A stretch of DNA of 64,000 nt from Brucella daejeonensis. GTDB taxonomy: Bacteria > Pseudomonadota > Alphaproteobacteria > Rhizobiales > Rhizobiaceae. The notes beneath the pieces were generated by a model, which saw only the letters and a program-made list of their open reading frames with translations, made no database searches and was not told the DNA's origin. The stretch spans positions 1 through 64,000 of the forward strand of contig NZ_JACIJG010000007.1 in NCBI RefSeq assembly GCF_014199265.1, in the 5' to 3' direction. The position numbers and the translations under genes were made by a program. Below, in pieces: positions 36,930 to 45,999 of the stretch (positions within the stretch are counted from its first letter, which is position 1; each line of letters begins with the position of its first letter).

Positions 36930-38167
36930 TGGGTCTTTGCTCCAGTGGTGGCGGATTCATACCAGGAAGCGAGAAGCTGGCGCTCTTCCTCGCTCACGCC
37001 GGTAACATTGGCGGGCGGCATGGCATGGGAGCGACCCGCCTGCAAATAGATTTCGCGAGCATGGGCCGCGATATCCCGGTCCGTGTCGAGCACCACGCCC
37101 TTGGGCGGCGCGATGATGCCTTCCCAGCCCGGCTCCTTCGCGTGACACATGGCGCAGCGCCCCAGAACGGTATCCCGCACTTTTTCAAAATGCGGGTCCG
37201 AGATGAAAGACTGTTGCAGGGCCGAAACCTTCTGTTCCTCCGGTTCGCCGGTCAGAACCTTCGGCACCGTCGAGAGCCAGATGATTACGATGAACAGGAT
37301 GACCGTGACGAGCCATGTCCAGGTCGGCTTGCCCTTGCGGGCGTGCTGCGTGTTGAACCAGTGGCGGATGGTGACGCCCATCAGGAACACCAGCGAGGCG
37401 ATGATCCAGTTGAATTCGGTCCCGAAGGCCAGCGGATAGTGGTTCGACAGCATCAGGAACAGGACCGGCAGGGTCAGGTAATTGTTATGCGTCGAGCGCT
37501 GCTTGGCGATCTTGCCGTATTTCGGATCGGGCTTGCGGCCGGCGATCAGATCGGCAACCACGATCTTCTGGTTCGGAATGATGATCATGAACACATTGGC
37601 CGACATGATCGTCGCGGTGAACGCGCCCAGATGCAGGAAGGCAGCGCGGCCCGTGAAGAGATGCGTATAGCCCCATGCCACCAGCACCAGAATGACATAG
37701 AGCAGCACCATCAGAAGCGTGTCGCTCTTGCCCAGCATCAGTTTGCAGATGGTGTTATAGGCGATCCAGCCGAAGGCGAGCGATGCGATGGAAATCAGGA
37801 TCGCGACCGGGCGCGACACGTCGAGCACATTCGGATCGATCAGATAGAGATCGGCGCCCGCATAATAGACGATGCAGAGCAGCGTAAAACCCGACAGCCA
37901 TGTGGCATAGGATTCCCATTTGAACCAGGTCAGGTGTTCGGGCATCTGCGCGGGCGCAACCAGATATTTCTGGATGTGATAGAAACCGCCACCATGGACC
38001 TGCCATTCCTCGCCATAGGCCCCTTCCGGCAAGCCGGGACGTTGACGAAGGCCCAGATCGAGCGCGATGAAATAAAAGGACGAACCGATCCATGCAATCG
38101 CGGTGATGACATGCAGCCACCGCGCGGCAAAGCCCAGCCAGTCCCAGGCTACGGCGAAATCATACAT
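36926..38167 (-). CDS. puuD: Membrane urate hydroxylase PuuD with C-terminal cytochrome c domain
   Basis: PuuD oxidises urate to 5-hydroxyisourate and passes electrons to the respiratory chain through its cytochrome c tail, instead of making peroxide. The 413-residue protein has an N-terminal membrane region of about eight helices (RWLHVITAIAWIGSSFYFIA, GGFYHIQKY). A C-terminal domain carries the haem motif GRCAMCHAKEPGW and a Met ligand in SHAMPPANVTG. ATG 38167 follows GGGAG; an earlier frame start exists at 38191. Coupled to guaD. Confidence 0.94.
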   Translation of the reverse strand: MYDFAVAWDWLGFAARWLHVITAIAWIGSSFYFIALDLGLRQRPGLPEGAYGEEWQVHGGGFYHIQKYLVAPAQMPEHLTWFKWESYATWLSGFTLLCIVYYAGADLYLIDPNVLDVSRPVAILISIASLAFGWIAYNTICKLMLGKSDTLLMVLLYVILVLVAWGYTHLFTGRAAFLHLGAFTATIMSANVFMIIIPNQKIVVADLIAGRKPDPKYGKIAKQRSTHNNYLTLPVLFLMLSNHYPLAFGTEFNWIIASLVFLMGVTIRHWFNTQHARKGKPTWTWLVTVILFIVIIWLSTVPKVLTGEPEEQKVSALQQSFISDPHFEKVRDTVLGRCAMCHAKEPGWEGIIAPPKGVVLDTDRDIAAHAREIYLQAGRSHAMPPANVTGVSEEERQLLASWYESATTGAKTQ

Positions 38168-38234
38168 CAGGCGCTCCCATTCTTGGCCCATTTCGAGGCC
38201 CCATTGTTCATTAGCCTATTATGTGCCAAAGCTT

Positions 38235-38252
38235 GGCGTCCGAGGGAACGCC
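38235..38252. promoter_or_regulatory. Inverted repeat in the puuD/lysR divergent region
   Basis: GGCGT (38235-38239) and ACGCC (38248-38252) are separated by eight bases. The position between puuD and a divergent LysR gene suits a LysR-type site. No binding evidence. Confidence 0.4.
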
Positions 38253-38303
38253 GCATCGCGACCAGCACTTTCAAAAAAAAATATACAATTGGTGGAAGTC
38301 CGC

Positions 38304-39218
38304 ATGTCTTATCTTGATAATCTGCGCGTTTTTGTGCGCGTTGTCGAATTGGGAAATCTGTCCGCCGCAGGCCGTGACCAGCGCGCATCTCCAGCCGTTG
38401 CGAGTAATCGAATCAAGGAGTTGGAGAAACATCTGGGGGTCAGGCTCTTCAACCGGACGACGCGCAAGCTGACGCCGACGGAACATGGCCGCACGTTCTA
38501 TGACGGCGCCATCAAGATACTCGACGCTGTGGAAGAAGCCGAGGCGGCGGTAGCGGAACTGGCCAAGAATCCGAAGGGATCGATTCGCATCACGGCGCCG
38601 CTCGGCTTCGGCAGAAGGCTCATCGCATCGGGCATTCCAGAGTTTCACGACAAATATCCGGACATCGAGGTCCGGCTCCGCCTGTCCGACCACGAGGTCG
38701 ATATCATGAGCGAAGGCGTGGATGTCGCGTTCAAGCTGGGCGTGCTGGAAAACTCCAATCTGCGGATGCGCGGCATCATGAATTGCGAGCGCGTCATCTG
38801 TGCCGCCCCTGAATATCTGGCCAAGCACGGGGTTCCGCAGTCCCCCGACGAACTGCTCGGCGACCAGCACGACTGCCTGTTGCTGCGCTTTCCGGGTTCG
38901 AAGGAATATTACTGGCTGCTCCAGACCGAGACGGGCCTGCGCAAGTTCGAAGTTACCGGCCCCTATGATTCCGATGACGGAGACGTGCTGACGCAATGGG
39001 CGCTCGGCGGTCGCGGCATCATCAACAAGCCGCTCTTCGAAGTGAAGGAATATCTGCGCGACGGGCGACTGGTGGCTCTCCTCGAAAACACGCCGCCGGC
39101 CCCGATCCAGCTTGCCGCCATCTATCCGCACAAGCGCTTTCAGGACCCGAAGGTGCGTCTCATCATCGATTTCATGACGGAGCGGTGCCAGCGGCTGATA
39201 CGGGAAGCACTGGCATAA
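38304..39218 (+). CDS. LysR-family regulator in the purine cluster
   Basis: The 304-residue protein has the LysR helix-turn-helix: LRVFVRVVELGNLSAAGRDQRASPAVASNRIKELEKHLGVRLF, then RTTRKLTPTEHG. A substrate-binding fold follows. It is divergent from puuD-guaD and convergent with xdhC. A role in purine control is inferred from place only; the sequence looks like a general LysR, and the inducer is unknown. The ATG at 38304 follows GGTGGAAG; the open frame extends further upstream into the puuD region. Confidence 0.9.
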   Translation: MSYLDNLRVFVRVVELGNLSAAGRDQRASPAVASNRIKELEKHLGVRLFNRTTRKLTPTEHGRTFYDGAIKILDAVEEAEAAVAELAKNPKGSIRITAPLGFGRRLIASGIPEFHDKYPDIEVRLRLSDHEVDIMSEGVDVAFKLGVLENSNLRMRGIMNCERVICAAPEYLAKHGVPQSPDELLGDQHDCLLLRFPGSKEYYWLLQTETGLRKFEVTGPYDSDDGDVLTQWALGGRGIINKPLFEVKEYLRDGRLVALLENTPPAPIQLAAIYPHKRFQDPKVRLIIDFMTERCQRLIREALA

Positions 39219-39225
39219 AAGAAAA

Positions 39226-39247
39226 AACCCGCCAGATCAGGCGGGTT
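39226..39247. terminator. Terminator between lysR and xdhC
   Basis: AACCCGCC (39226-39233) pairs with GGCGGGTT (39240-39247). On the minus strand a run of T follows, so it best serves xdhC, whose stop lies in the hairpin loop. It may also end lysR. Confidence 0.88.
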
Positions 39248-40064
39248 GGGAAACTACGACCTTACTCAGAACGGCGGCCAACACTTCCGCCGTGACCAAG
39301 GCGGCGATAACTTCCGGCCTTTTGTCTTTCACAACGGCGCCGCCAACCGGACAAACCAGTTTTTCAAACAGGTCTTCGCGCCCGACCTCGCGCTTCAGCC
39401 AGTTCCTGAATGTCGCTTTCTTGGTTTTCGAACCAATCATGCCGACATAGACCGCGTCACCGCGCTGCAAAGCCTCGGCAACGATCAGAAAGTCCAGCGC
39501 ATGGTCATGGGTGAGGACGATGAAGGCGCTGCCCGGCGGGGCGGAACGCACGACCTGTTCGGGCATGGCGGAAAGACAGGTTTCGACCCCCGGAACATCG
39601 CAGGCCATCAGCTCCGCCTCCCGCGTATCCACCAGCACAACCCTGACGGGCGTGAGCGCGAGCGCCAATGCCAGCGCATCGCCGACATGGCCCGCGCCGA
39701 AGACATAGACATGCGGACGCGTCGCGATTTCCGCATCGACCTTGCCGACAAGTTCGTCTGCGAGGCCACGGGTCACGGACCGGAAGCTCAGGCCCACGCG
39801 ACCGCCGCAGCACTGGCCGATCTCCGGGCCCAAGGGCACGTCCATCGGCGTATCCAGGGCCCCGGCGAGAATTTTTCGCGCGTGGTCGATAGCCATATAT
39901 TCGAGCTGCCCGCCGCCAATGGTGCGAAAGATCATGTCGCGTGCAACCAGCATCCACGCCCCCGCATCGCGGGGGGCAGAGCCTTTCACATCGGTCACTT
40001 CAACCAGAACGCTGTTGGGACGCCGGTTGAGAAAAGCCCGGATATCGTCGCGTGCGCCCGGCAT
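39237..40064 (-). CDS. xdhC: Xanthine dehydrogenase accessory protein XdhC
   Basis: XdhC binds and sulphurates the molybdenum cofactor for XdhB. The 275-residue protein has the N-terminal XdhC/CoxI block (VEVTDVKGSAPRDAGAWMLV, GGGQLEYMAIDHA) with CCGG at GQCCGGRVGL. A Rossmann domain follows (VYVFGAGHVGDALALALAL) and YVGMIGSKTKKATF. It is last in the xdhABC set, four bases after xdhB. Confidence 0.95.
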   Translation of the reverse strand: MPGARDDIRAFLNRRPNSVLVEVTDVKGSAPRDAGAWMLVARDMIFRTIGGGQLEYMAIDHARKILAGALDTPMDVPLGPEIGQCCGGRVGLSFRSVTRGLADELVGKVDAEIATRPHVYVFGAGHVGDALALALALTPVRVVLVDTREAELMACDVPGVETCLSAMPEQVVRSAPPGSAFIVLTHDHALDFLIVAEALQRGDAVYVGMIGSKTKKATFRNWLKREVGREDLFEKLVCPVGGAVVKDKRPEVIAALVTAEVLAAVLSKVVVSQPA

Positions 40065-40068
40065 TCCG

Positions 40069-42435
40069 CTAACCCTTTTGGCTGCGAAGCCGTTCGACGG
40101 CCATCAGCACGCGTTCCGGCGTGGCAGGCGCATCGAGACGCGGACAGACCTTATAGTCCGCCACGCTGGCGACGGCATCGGCAAGAGCGTGCAGGACCGA
40201 CAGGCCAAGCGGCAGCGGCGGTTCGCCGACAGCCTTGGAACGATGGATGGTCGGCTCATAGGCTTCCGACCAGTCGGTCAGCGCGACGTTGAAGATCTTG
40301 GGCCGGTCCGATGCCAGCGGAATCTTGTAGGTGGACGGCGCGTGGGTGCGAAGCCGTCCCTTGTCGTCCCAGACAAGTTCTTCCGTCGTCAGCCAGCCCA
40401 CGCCCTGCACAAAACCGCCCTCGACCTGACCGATATCGATGGCGCGGTTGAGCGAACGCCCGGTATCGTGCAGGATATCGGTGCGCTCCACCACATATTC
40501 GCCGGTCAGCGTATCGACGGAAACTTCGGAACAGGCTGCCCCGTAAGCATAGTAATAGAAGGCGTGGCCCCGGCCCTTGGCGCGATCCCAGTGAATTTTC
40601 GGCGTCTTGTAATGGCCCGAAGCCGAAAGCTGTACGCGGCCGATATAGGCCTGCCTCACCAGATCATTGAAGCTGATTTCCTGATTGCCGACGCGAACCC
40701 GGTTCGGCAGGAACACGATCTGGTCTTCCGGCACCTGATGCTGTTCGGCAGCAAAGCGAATGAGGCGCTTCTTGATCTGGCGCGCGGCGTCCTGCGCGGC
40801 CATGCCATTGAGATCGGCACCGGAAGAAGCGGCTGTCGGCGCGGTATTCGGCACTTTCGCAGTCGTCGTCGCGGTGATCTTCACCCGGTCGATGTCGATC
40901 TGGAATTCCTCCGCCACGACCTGCGCCACCTTCATGTGAAGGCCCTGCCCCATCTCCGTGCCGCCGTGGTTCATATGCACCGAGCCATCGGCATAGACGT
41001 GCACCAGCGCGCCCGCCTGGTTGGCTTCGGTCTTGGTGAAGGAAATGCCGAACTTGACCGGCGTCAGCGCGATGCCGCGTTTCACATAGCGGCTTTTCGC
41101 GTTGAATTCGCGGATCGCTTCGCGGCGCTTTTGATAGTCCGCGCTTTCCTCAAGCTCGGCAATGATGCGCTGGATGATGCAGTCTTCCACCTTCTGGTGA
41201 TAGGGTGTGACATTGCGCGCGCCGTCGGCACCCATGGCATCGTAGAAATTCAGTTTGCGGATTTCGAGCGGGTCCTTGCCGACGGCGAAAGCCACTTCGT
41301 CGATGACGCGTTCCGCGCCGACCATACCCTGCGGGCCGCCGAAGCCGCGGAACGCCGTATTTGACACGGTGTTGGTATAAAGCGGCGCCGACTGCGCGTG
41401 AACCGCCGGGTAGAAATAGGCATTGTCGCAGTGGAACAGTGCGCGATCGCCGACCGGACCGGAAAGATCGGCCGAGAAACCGGCATTGAGCGCGAAGAGA
41501 TAATCGACGCCCAGAATATTGCCTTCATCGTCGAAGCCGACTTCATAGTCGATGACGAAACCGTGGCGCTTGCCGGTCGAGGTCATGTCCTCGTCGCGGT
41601 CGAGCCGGATTTTCATGGCGCGCCTGTGTTTCTTGGCCGCGATGGCGACAATTGCCGCCCACTGGTTGGCCTGCGTTTCCTTGCCGCCGAAACCGCCGCC
41701 CATGCGGCGCACCTCGACCGTCACCGAATGGCTTGGAACCCCCAGCGCATGGGCGACCAGATGCTGCGTCTCGCTTGGCCCCTGCGTGGAGCAATAGACG
41801 GTGACGTCCTCGTCCTCTCCGGGAATGGCCAGCGAAACCTGCCCTTCAAGATAGAAGTGGTCCTGCCCGCCCAGATACATGCGGTTTTTGATGCTGTGCG
41901 GGGCGGCGTCGATTGCAGCGCGGGCATCGCCGCGCTTCAGTGTCAGCGGCGTGGTGACGAGCCTGTCCTTCGTCCCATCCAGCGCGTCGATGGAATAGAC
42001 GCCCGCTGTTTCCTCATATTCGACCTTGCCTAGACGCGCCGCACGGCGGGCCTGATCGCGGGTCTTCGCGATAACCGCGAAGATCGGCTGGCCGTGGAAC
42101 TCCACCTTGTCGACGGCAAAGATCGGGTCGTCATGCATGGCCGATGGCGAGACGTCGTTTTCGCCGGGCACGTCCCTGTAAGTCAGCACATCGACCACGC
42201 CAGGGGCAGCGAGAACCGCCTCCAGATCGACAGAGCTGATCGTGCCATGCGCGACGGTGGAAAAGCCGACGCCGATATGCAGCGTGCCTTCGGGTTCGGG
42301 AATATCGTCGATATAGACGGCCGTTCCCGTCACATGCTTGTGCGCGGAATCGTGCTTCTGGTCGGTGGCGACACCGCCCCTGATCGCAGCAGTGCTGCGG
42401 GCGGCTTTCAATGCGTTTGCCGAATGTTCGTTCAT
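40069..42435 (-). CDS. xdhB: Xanthine dehydrogenase molybdopterin-binding subunit
   Basis: XdhB holds the molybdenum cofactor and oxidises hypoxanthine and xanthine to urate. The 788-residue protein has VRRMGGGFGGKETQANQWAA, GFGGPQGMVGAERVID and TEMGQGLHMKVAQVVAEEF of the family. The catalytic Glu is in VEGGFVQGVGWLTTEELV. ATG 42435 follows GGAGG; an ATG five codons earlier is possible. It lies 11 bases after xdhA. Confidence 0.97.
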   Translation of the reverse strand: MNEHSANALKAARSTAAIRGGVATDQKHDSAHKHVTGTAVYIDDIPEPEGTLHIGVGFSTVAHGTISSVDLEAVLAAPGVVDVLTYRDVPGENDVSPSAMHDDPIFAVDKVEFHGQPIFAVIAKTRDQARRAARLGKVEYEETAGVYSIDALDGTKDRLVTTPLTLKRGDARAAIDAAPHSIKNRMYLGGQDHFYLEGQVSLAIPGEDEDVTVYCSTQGPSETQHLVAHALGVPSHSVTVEVRRMGGGFGGKETQANQWAAIVAIAAKKHRRAMKIRLDRDEDMTSTGKRHGFVIDYEVGFDDEGNILGVDYLFALNAGFSADLSGPVGDRALFHCDNAYFYPAVHAQSAPLYTNTVSNTAFRGFGGPQGMVGAERVIDEVAFAVGKDPLEIRKLNFYDAMGADGARNVTPYHQKVEDCIIQRIIAELEESADYQKRREAIREFNAKSRYVKRGIALTPVKFGISFTKTEANQAGALVHVYADGSVHMNHGGTEMGQGLHMKVAQVVAEEFQIDIDRVKITATTTAKVPNTAPTAASSGADLNGMAAQDAARQIKKRLIRFAAEQHQVPEDQIVFLPNRVRVGNQEISFNDLVRQAYIGRVQLSASGHYKTPKIHWDRAKGRGHAFYYYAYGAACSEVSVDTLTGEYVVERTDILHDTGRSLNRAIDIGQVEGGFVQGVGWLTTEELVWDDKGRLRTHAPSTYKIPLASDRPKIFNVALTDWSEAYEPTIHRSKAVGEPPLPLGLSVLHALADAVASVADYKVCPRLDAPATPERVLMAVERLRSQKG

Positions 42436-42446
42436 GGTCGCCTCCT

Positions 42447-43925
42447 TCACGCAGCCGCGATTTCCGCCGCGCGCAGCGGCTCGTAGCTGCCGTCCGTTTC
42501 AGCGAAGAAGCGGCGCAGAAGATTGCGCGCCGCAAGCAGCCTGTATTCCGCCGTCGCGCGCATGTCGGTCAGGGGCGCATAGTCCCGCGCATAGGCTTCG
42601 AGCGCGGATTCCACCGTCGCTTCCTCCCACGGCTTGCCTTTAAGCGCCGCCTCGACCGCATCTGCCCGCTTCGGCGTTGCCGCCATGCCGCCATAGGCGA
42701 TGCGGACCGTCGCAACATTTCGCGCCGCATCGAGTGTCAGGTAGAACGCGCCGAGCGTGGCGGTGATGTCCTCCTCGAAACGTTTCGAGACCTTGTAGAT
42801 GGCGAAATGGCTGCCTTCGACCGGAACCGGCACATGCACGGCCTCGACGAATTCGCCGGGCGCGCGGTCCTGCTTGCCATAGGCGATGAAGAATTCTTCC
42901 AGCGGAATGGTGCGGCGCTCCGCGCCCTTGCGCAAGGTCAGCGTCGCGCCAAGCGCGATCAGCGGCGGCGGCGTGTCGCCGATGGGCGAACCGTTGGCGA
43001 TGTTGCCGCCGATAGTGCCCATGTTGCGCACCTGCTCGCCGCCGATACGGTTGATGAGCTGTCCGAGCGCCGGTATGCGCCTGGCGAGAAAGTCGAAAGC
43101 CTCGCTATAGGTCACGCCCGCGCCGATGGTGACGATGCCATCCACTTCGCGGATCTTCCGCAATTCCTCGATATGGCCGATGAAGACTGCCGGCGAAATA
43201 TCGCGCATCATCTTCGTGACCCAAAGGCCGACATCGGTCGAGCCGGCAACGATGGTGGCTTTCGGCTCGGCGGCGAGAATGGCGGCGAAGTCGTCGAGAT
43301 CGGCGGGCACGACCAGCCGGTCCTCGCCCTTCCCGATTTCGACGCGGGCGCCGTCCCGCATGGCAGTCAGTTTTGCAAGAACATGAGCGCGTTCCGCCGC
43401 AAGCGGGTCTTGTTCAATTGTACCATAATCGGAAATGGCACGCGCCGCGCGCATGATCGCCTCATAGCCGGTGCAACGGCACAGATTGCCCTGAAGCGCC
43501 TTTTCGATCTGCGCATCGGCAGGCTTCGGCTCGCGCATCCACAAGGCATAGAGCGACATGACGAAGCCCGGCGTGCAGAAGCCGCATTGCGAGCCGTGGA
43601 ATTCGATCATCGCCTTCTGCACCGGATGAAGATCGCCGTCGGCGCCGCGCAGATGTTCGACCGTCACGACATGGCAGCCATCCAGCGAACCGACGAAACG
43701 GATGCAGGCGTTGACGCTTTCATAGACCAGCGCGCCATCGACGACTTTGCCGACAAGCACCGTGCAGGCCCCGCAATCGCCTTCGCCGCAGCCTTCCTTG
43801 GTACCGCGCAGCTTGGCGGACAGGCGCAGATGGTCGAGCAGCGTATCGGTCGGCGAAACGCGGTCGAGTTCAACCGTCTCATCGTTCAGAAGAAAGCGGA
43901 TCGTATGTCGCACAGACTGGCTCAT
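42447..43925 (-). CDS. xdhA: Xanthine dehydrogenase FeS/FAD subunit
   Basis: XdhA carries two [2Fe-2S] clusters and FAD. In the 492-residue protein the cluster motifs are CGEGDCGACTVLVG near residue 47 and CGFCTPGFVM...LCRCTGYEAIMRAA near 115-155. The FAD domain includes IVAGSTDVGLWVTK and GTIGGNIANGSPIGDTPP. It receives electrons from XdhB and passes them to NAD. The gene precedes xdhB and follows uraH on the minus strand by five bases. Confidence 0.97.
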   Translation of the reverse strand: MSQSVRHTIRFLLNDETVELDRVSPTDTLLDHLRLSAKLRGTKEGCGEGDCGACTVLVGKVVDGALVYESVNACIRFVGSLDGCHVVTVEHLRGADGDLHPVQKAMIEFHGSQCGFCTPGFVMSLYALWMREPKPADAQIEKALQGNLCRCTGYEAIMRAARAISDYGTIEQDPLAAERAHVLAKLTAMRDGARVEIGKGEDRLVVPADLDDFAAILAAEPKATIVAGSTDVGLWVTKMMRDISPAVFIGHIEELRKIREVDGIVTIGAGVTYSEAFDFLARRIPALGQLINRIGGEQVRNMGTIGGNIANGSPIGDTPPPLIALGATLTLRKGAERRTIPLEEFFIAYGKQDRAPGEFVEAVHVPVPVEGSHFAIYKVSKRFEEDITATLGAFYLTLDAARNVATVRIAYGGMAATPKRADAVEAALKGKPWEEATVESALEAYARDYAPLTDMRATAEYRLLAARNLLRRFFAETDGSYEPLRAAEIAAA

Positions 43926-43930
43926 GGCGC

Positions 43931-44296
43931 TTAGCTCCCGCGATAGGTGGAATAGGAAAAAGGCGAAACCAGAAGCGGCACATGATAATGCGCCTTTTCA
44001 TCCGAAATGCCAAAGCGCAGCGGCACCACGTCGAGGAACGGCATGGCGCCTTCCGCCTTGCCGAAATATTCTCCGACATGGAACAGAAGCTCGTAAACGC
44101 CCGCCCGCAATTCCTCGCCCGACAGTAGAGGCTCGTTGCAGCGGCCGTCATCGTTCGTACGGATTTCCCGTATCGCTTCCGCCTGCTGATTCTCGATGCG
44201 ACGCAATTCGATGCGCAGATTAGCCGCGGGCTTGCCGCTTGCCGTATCGAGGACATGCGTCGTCAACCGGCCGACACCGTTTCGTTCCTGACCCAT
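43931..44296 (-). CDS. uraH: 5-hydroxyisourate hydrolase (transthyretin-like)
   Basis: UraH hydrolyses 5-hydroxyisourate, the product of PuuD. The 121-residue protein shows [21 protein letters not shown] and the signature ending [11 protein letters not shown], with conserved His, Arg and the C-terminal YRGS. ATG 44296 follows GAGGAG. It heads the minus-strand uraH-xdhABC run and is divergent from the PuuE-UraD gene. Confidence 0.96.
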   Translation of the reverse strand: MGQERNGVGRLTTHVLDTASGKPAANLRIELRRIENQQAEAIREIRTNDDGRCNEPLLSGEELRAGVYELLFHVGEYFGKAEGAMPFLDVVPLRFGISDEKAHYHVPLLVSPFSYSTYRGS

Positions 44297-44560
44297 TTGC
44301 ACTCCTCAAGCTTGCCGATTCTTTTGCCCTTTGGCGCAAGAATAATGCAAGGCTTTGATTTTCCGTGATTTATTTTCGCCGGACGCCATCGGCGGCTGTC
44401 GGGCAAAAACCACACCATGTTCCCATCATTCAGTATTTCGCTATCTTCCGCATTGGGAAAGATGCTTATCGTTGGATGTCTTTCAAATTTTTGAAGGGGA
44501 ATGGTGGCGGTAAATCTTTATTATCATGCACAAAACGAACGAAAACGAGGGAAGACCCGC

Positions 44561-45988
44561 ATGAAATATCCGCGCAATCTCGTCGGCTACGGACGCAATA
44601 CGCCAGACCCGCGCTGGCCGGGAGGGGCAAACATCGCCGTGCAGTTCGTCGTCAATTACGAGGAAGGCGGCGAAAGCTGCATTCTTGACGGCGATCCGGC
44701 TTCCGAATGCCTGCTTTCCGAGATTGTCGGGGCGCAGGCATGGAACGGCCAGCGCAACCTCAACATGGAATCAATCTATGAATATGGCGCACGCTCCGGC
44801 TTCTGGCGCCTCTGGCGCGCCTTTACCCGCCGCAACATGCCCGTCACCGTCTATGGCGTGACGCTTGCCATGGCGCGCAACCCGGAAGCGGTTGCCGCCA
44901 TGAAGGAAGCCGACTGGGAAATCGCCAGCCACGGCCTGCGCTGGTGGGAATATAAGGACGTGCCGGAGGAGGTGGAGCGCGAGCATATCCGCGAGGCCGT
45001 GCGTCTGCACACGGAAATCACCGGCTCGCGCCCGCTCGGCATCTATCAGGGCAAGCCGTCCGACAACACGCTGAAACTGGTGATGGAGGAAGGCGGTTTC
45101 CTCTATTCCGCCGATTCCTATGCCGACGAACTGCCCTACTGGGTGCAGGGGCCGGAAGGCCCGCATCTCATCGTGCCCTATACGCTCGACGCCAACGACA
45201 TGCGCTTCGCCACGCCGCAGGGGTTCAACTCCGGCGACCAGTTCTTCACCTATCTGAAGGATAGTTTCGACGTGCTCTATCGCGAAGGCGCGGAAGGCGC
45301 GCCGAAGATGATGTCCATCGGCCTGCATTGCCGTCTGGCCGGGCGTCCGGGCCGCGTGGCGGCGCTCGAACGCTTTCTCGATTACGTGCAGGGCCACGAC
45401 AAGGTCTGGGTTGCAAAGCGCGTCGATATTGCCCGCCACTGGCATGAAAACTACAGGCCGGTCGTGGCCGATGTCGTGCCTTCCAAGGCCAGCAAGGCCG
45501 AATTTGTGGCACGCTATGGCAGTATTTTCGAGCATTCGCCATGGATCGCAGAACGCGCCCATGATGCCGGGCTTGGGCTTGCGCAGGACAGCGCGTCGGG
45601 TCTGGCCGCAGCCATGACGGCCGTATTTCGCAAGGCTTCAGCGGAAGAGCGGCTTGGCGTTCTCAATGCGCACCCCGACCTTGCGGGCAAGCTGGCGCAG
45701 GCGAAACGCCTGACCGCGGAATCGACCGCCGAACAGGCCGCAGCCGGTCTCGACGCGCTGACCGATGCGGAAAAGCAGACTTTCACCGAATTGAACGACG
45801 CCTATACGCAGAAATTCGGATTTCCCTTCATCATTGCCGTGAAGGGGCGCAACAAAAAGGAAATCCTCGATGCTTTCCAGCATCGTGTTTCCAACGACCG
45901 CGATACGGAGTTCGAAACCGCCTGCGCGCAGGTGGAACGCATCGCTCTCCTGCGTCTGAAAGACATTCTTCCCGAAACGCTCTACTGA
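44561..45988 (+). CDS. PuuE-UraD fusion: allantoinase and OHCU decarboxylase
   Basis: Two enzymes of allantoin metabolism are fused in 475 residues. The N-terminal part (about 1-305) is a PuuE-type, metal-independent allantoinase of the polysaccharide deacetylase fold, with WPGGANIAVQFVVNYEEGGE and ASHGLRWWEYKDVP. The C-terminal part (about 310-475) is OHCU decarboxylase with LNAHPDLAGKLAQAKRLT and KFGFPFIIAVKGRNKKEI. UraD acts before allantoinase in the pathway. The ATG at 44561 begins the conserved MKYPRNLVGYG; the frame extends 20 codons upstream. Confidence 0.95.
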   Translation: MKYPRNLVGYGRNTPDPRWPGGANIAVQFVVNYEEGGESCILDGDPASECLLSEIVGAQAWNGQRNLNMESIYEYGARSGFWRLWRAFTRRNMPVTVYGVTLAMARNPEAVAAMKEADWEIASHGLRWWEYKDVPEEVEREHIREAVRLHTEITGSRPLGIYQGKPSDNTLKLVMEEGGFLYSADSYADELPYWVQGPEGPHLIVPYTLDANDMRFATPQGFNSGDQFFTYLKDSFDVLYREGAEGAPKMMSIGLHCRLAGRPGRVAALERFLDYVQGHDKVWVAKRVDIARHWHENYRPVVADVVPSKASKAEFVARYGSIFEHSPWIAERAHDAGLGLAQDSASGLAAAMTAVFRKASAEERLGVLNAHPDLAGKLAQAKRLTAESTAEQAAAGLDALTDAEKQTFTELNDAYTQKFGFPFIIAVKGRNKKEILDAFQHRVSNDRDTEFETACAQVERIALLRLKDILPETLY

Positions 45989-45999
45989 TCGGACTTATC

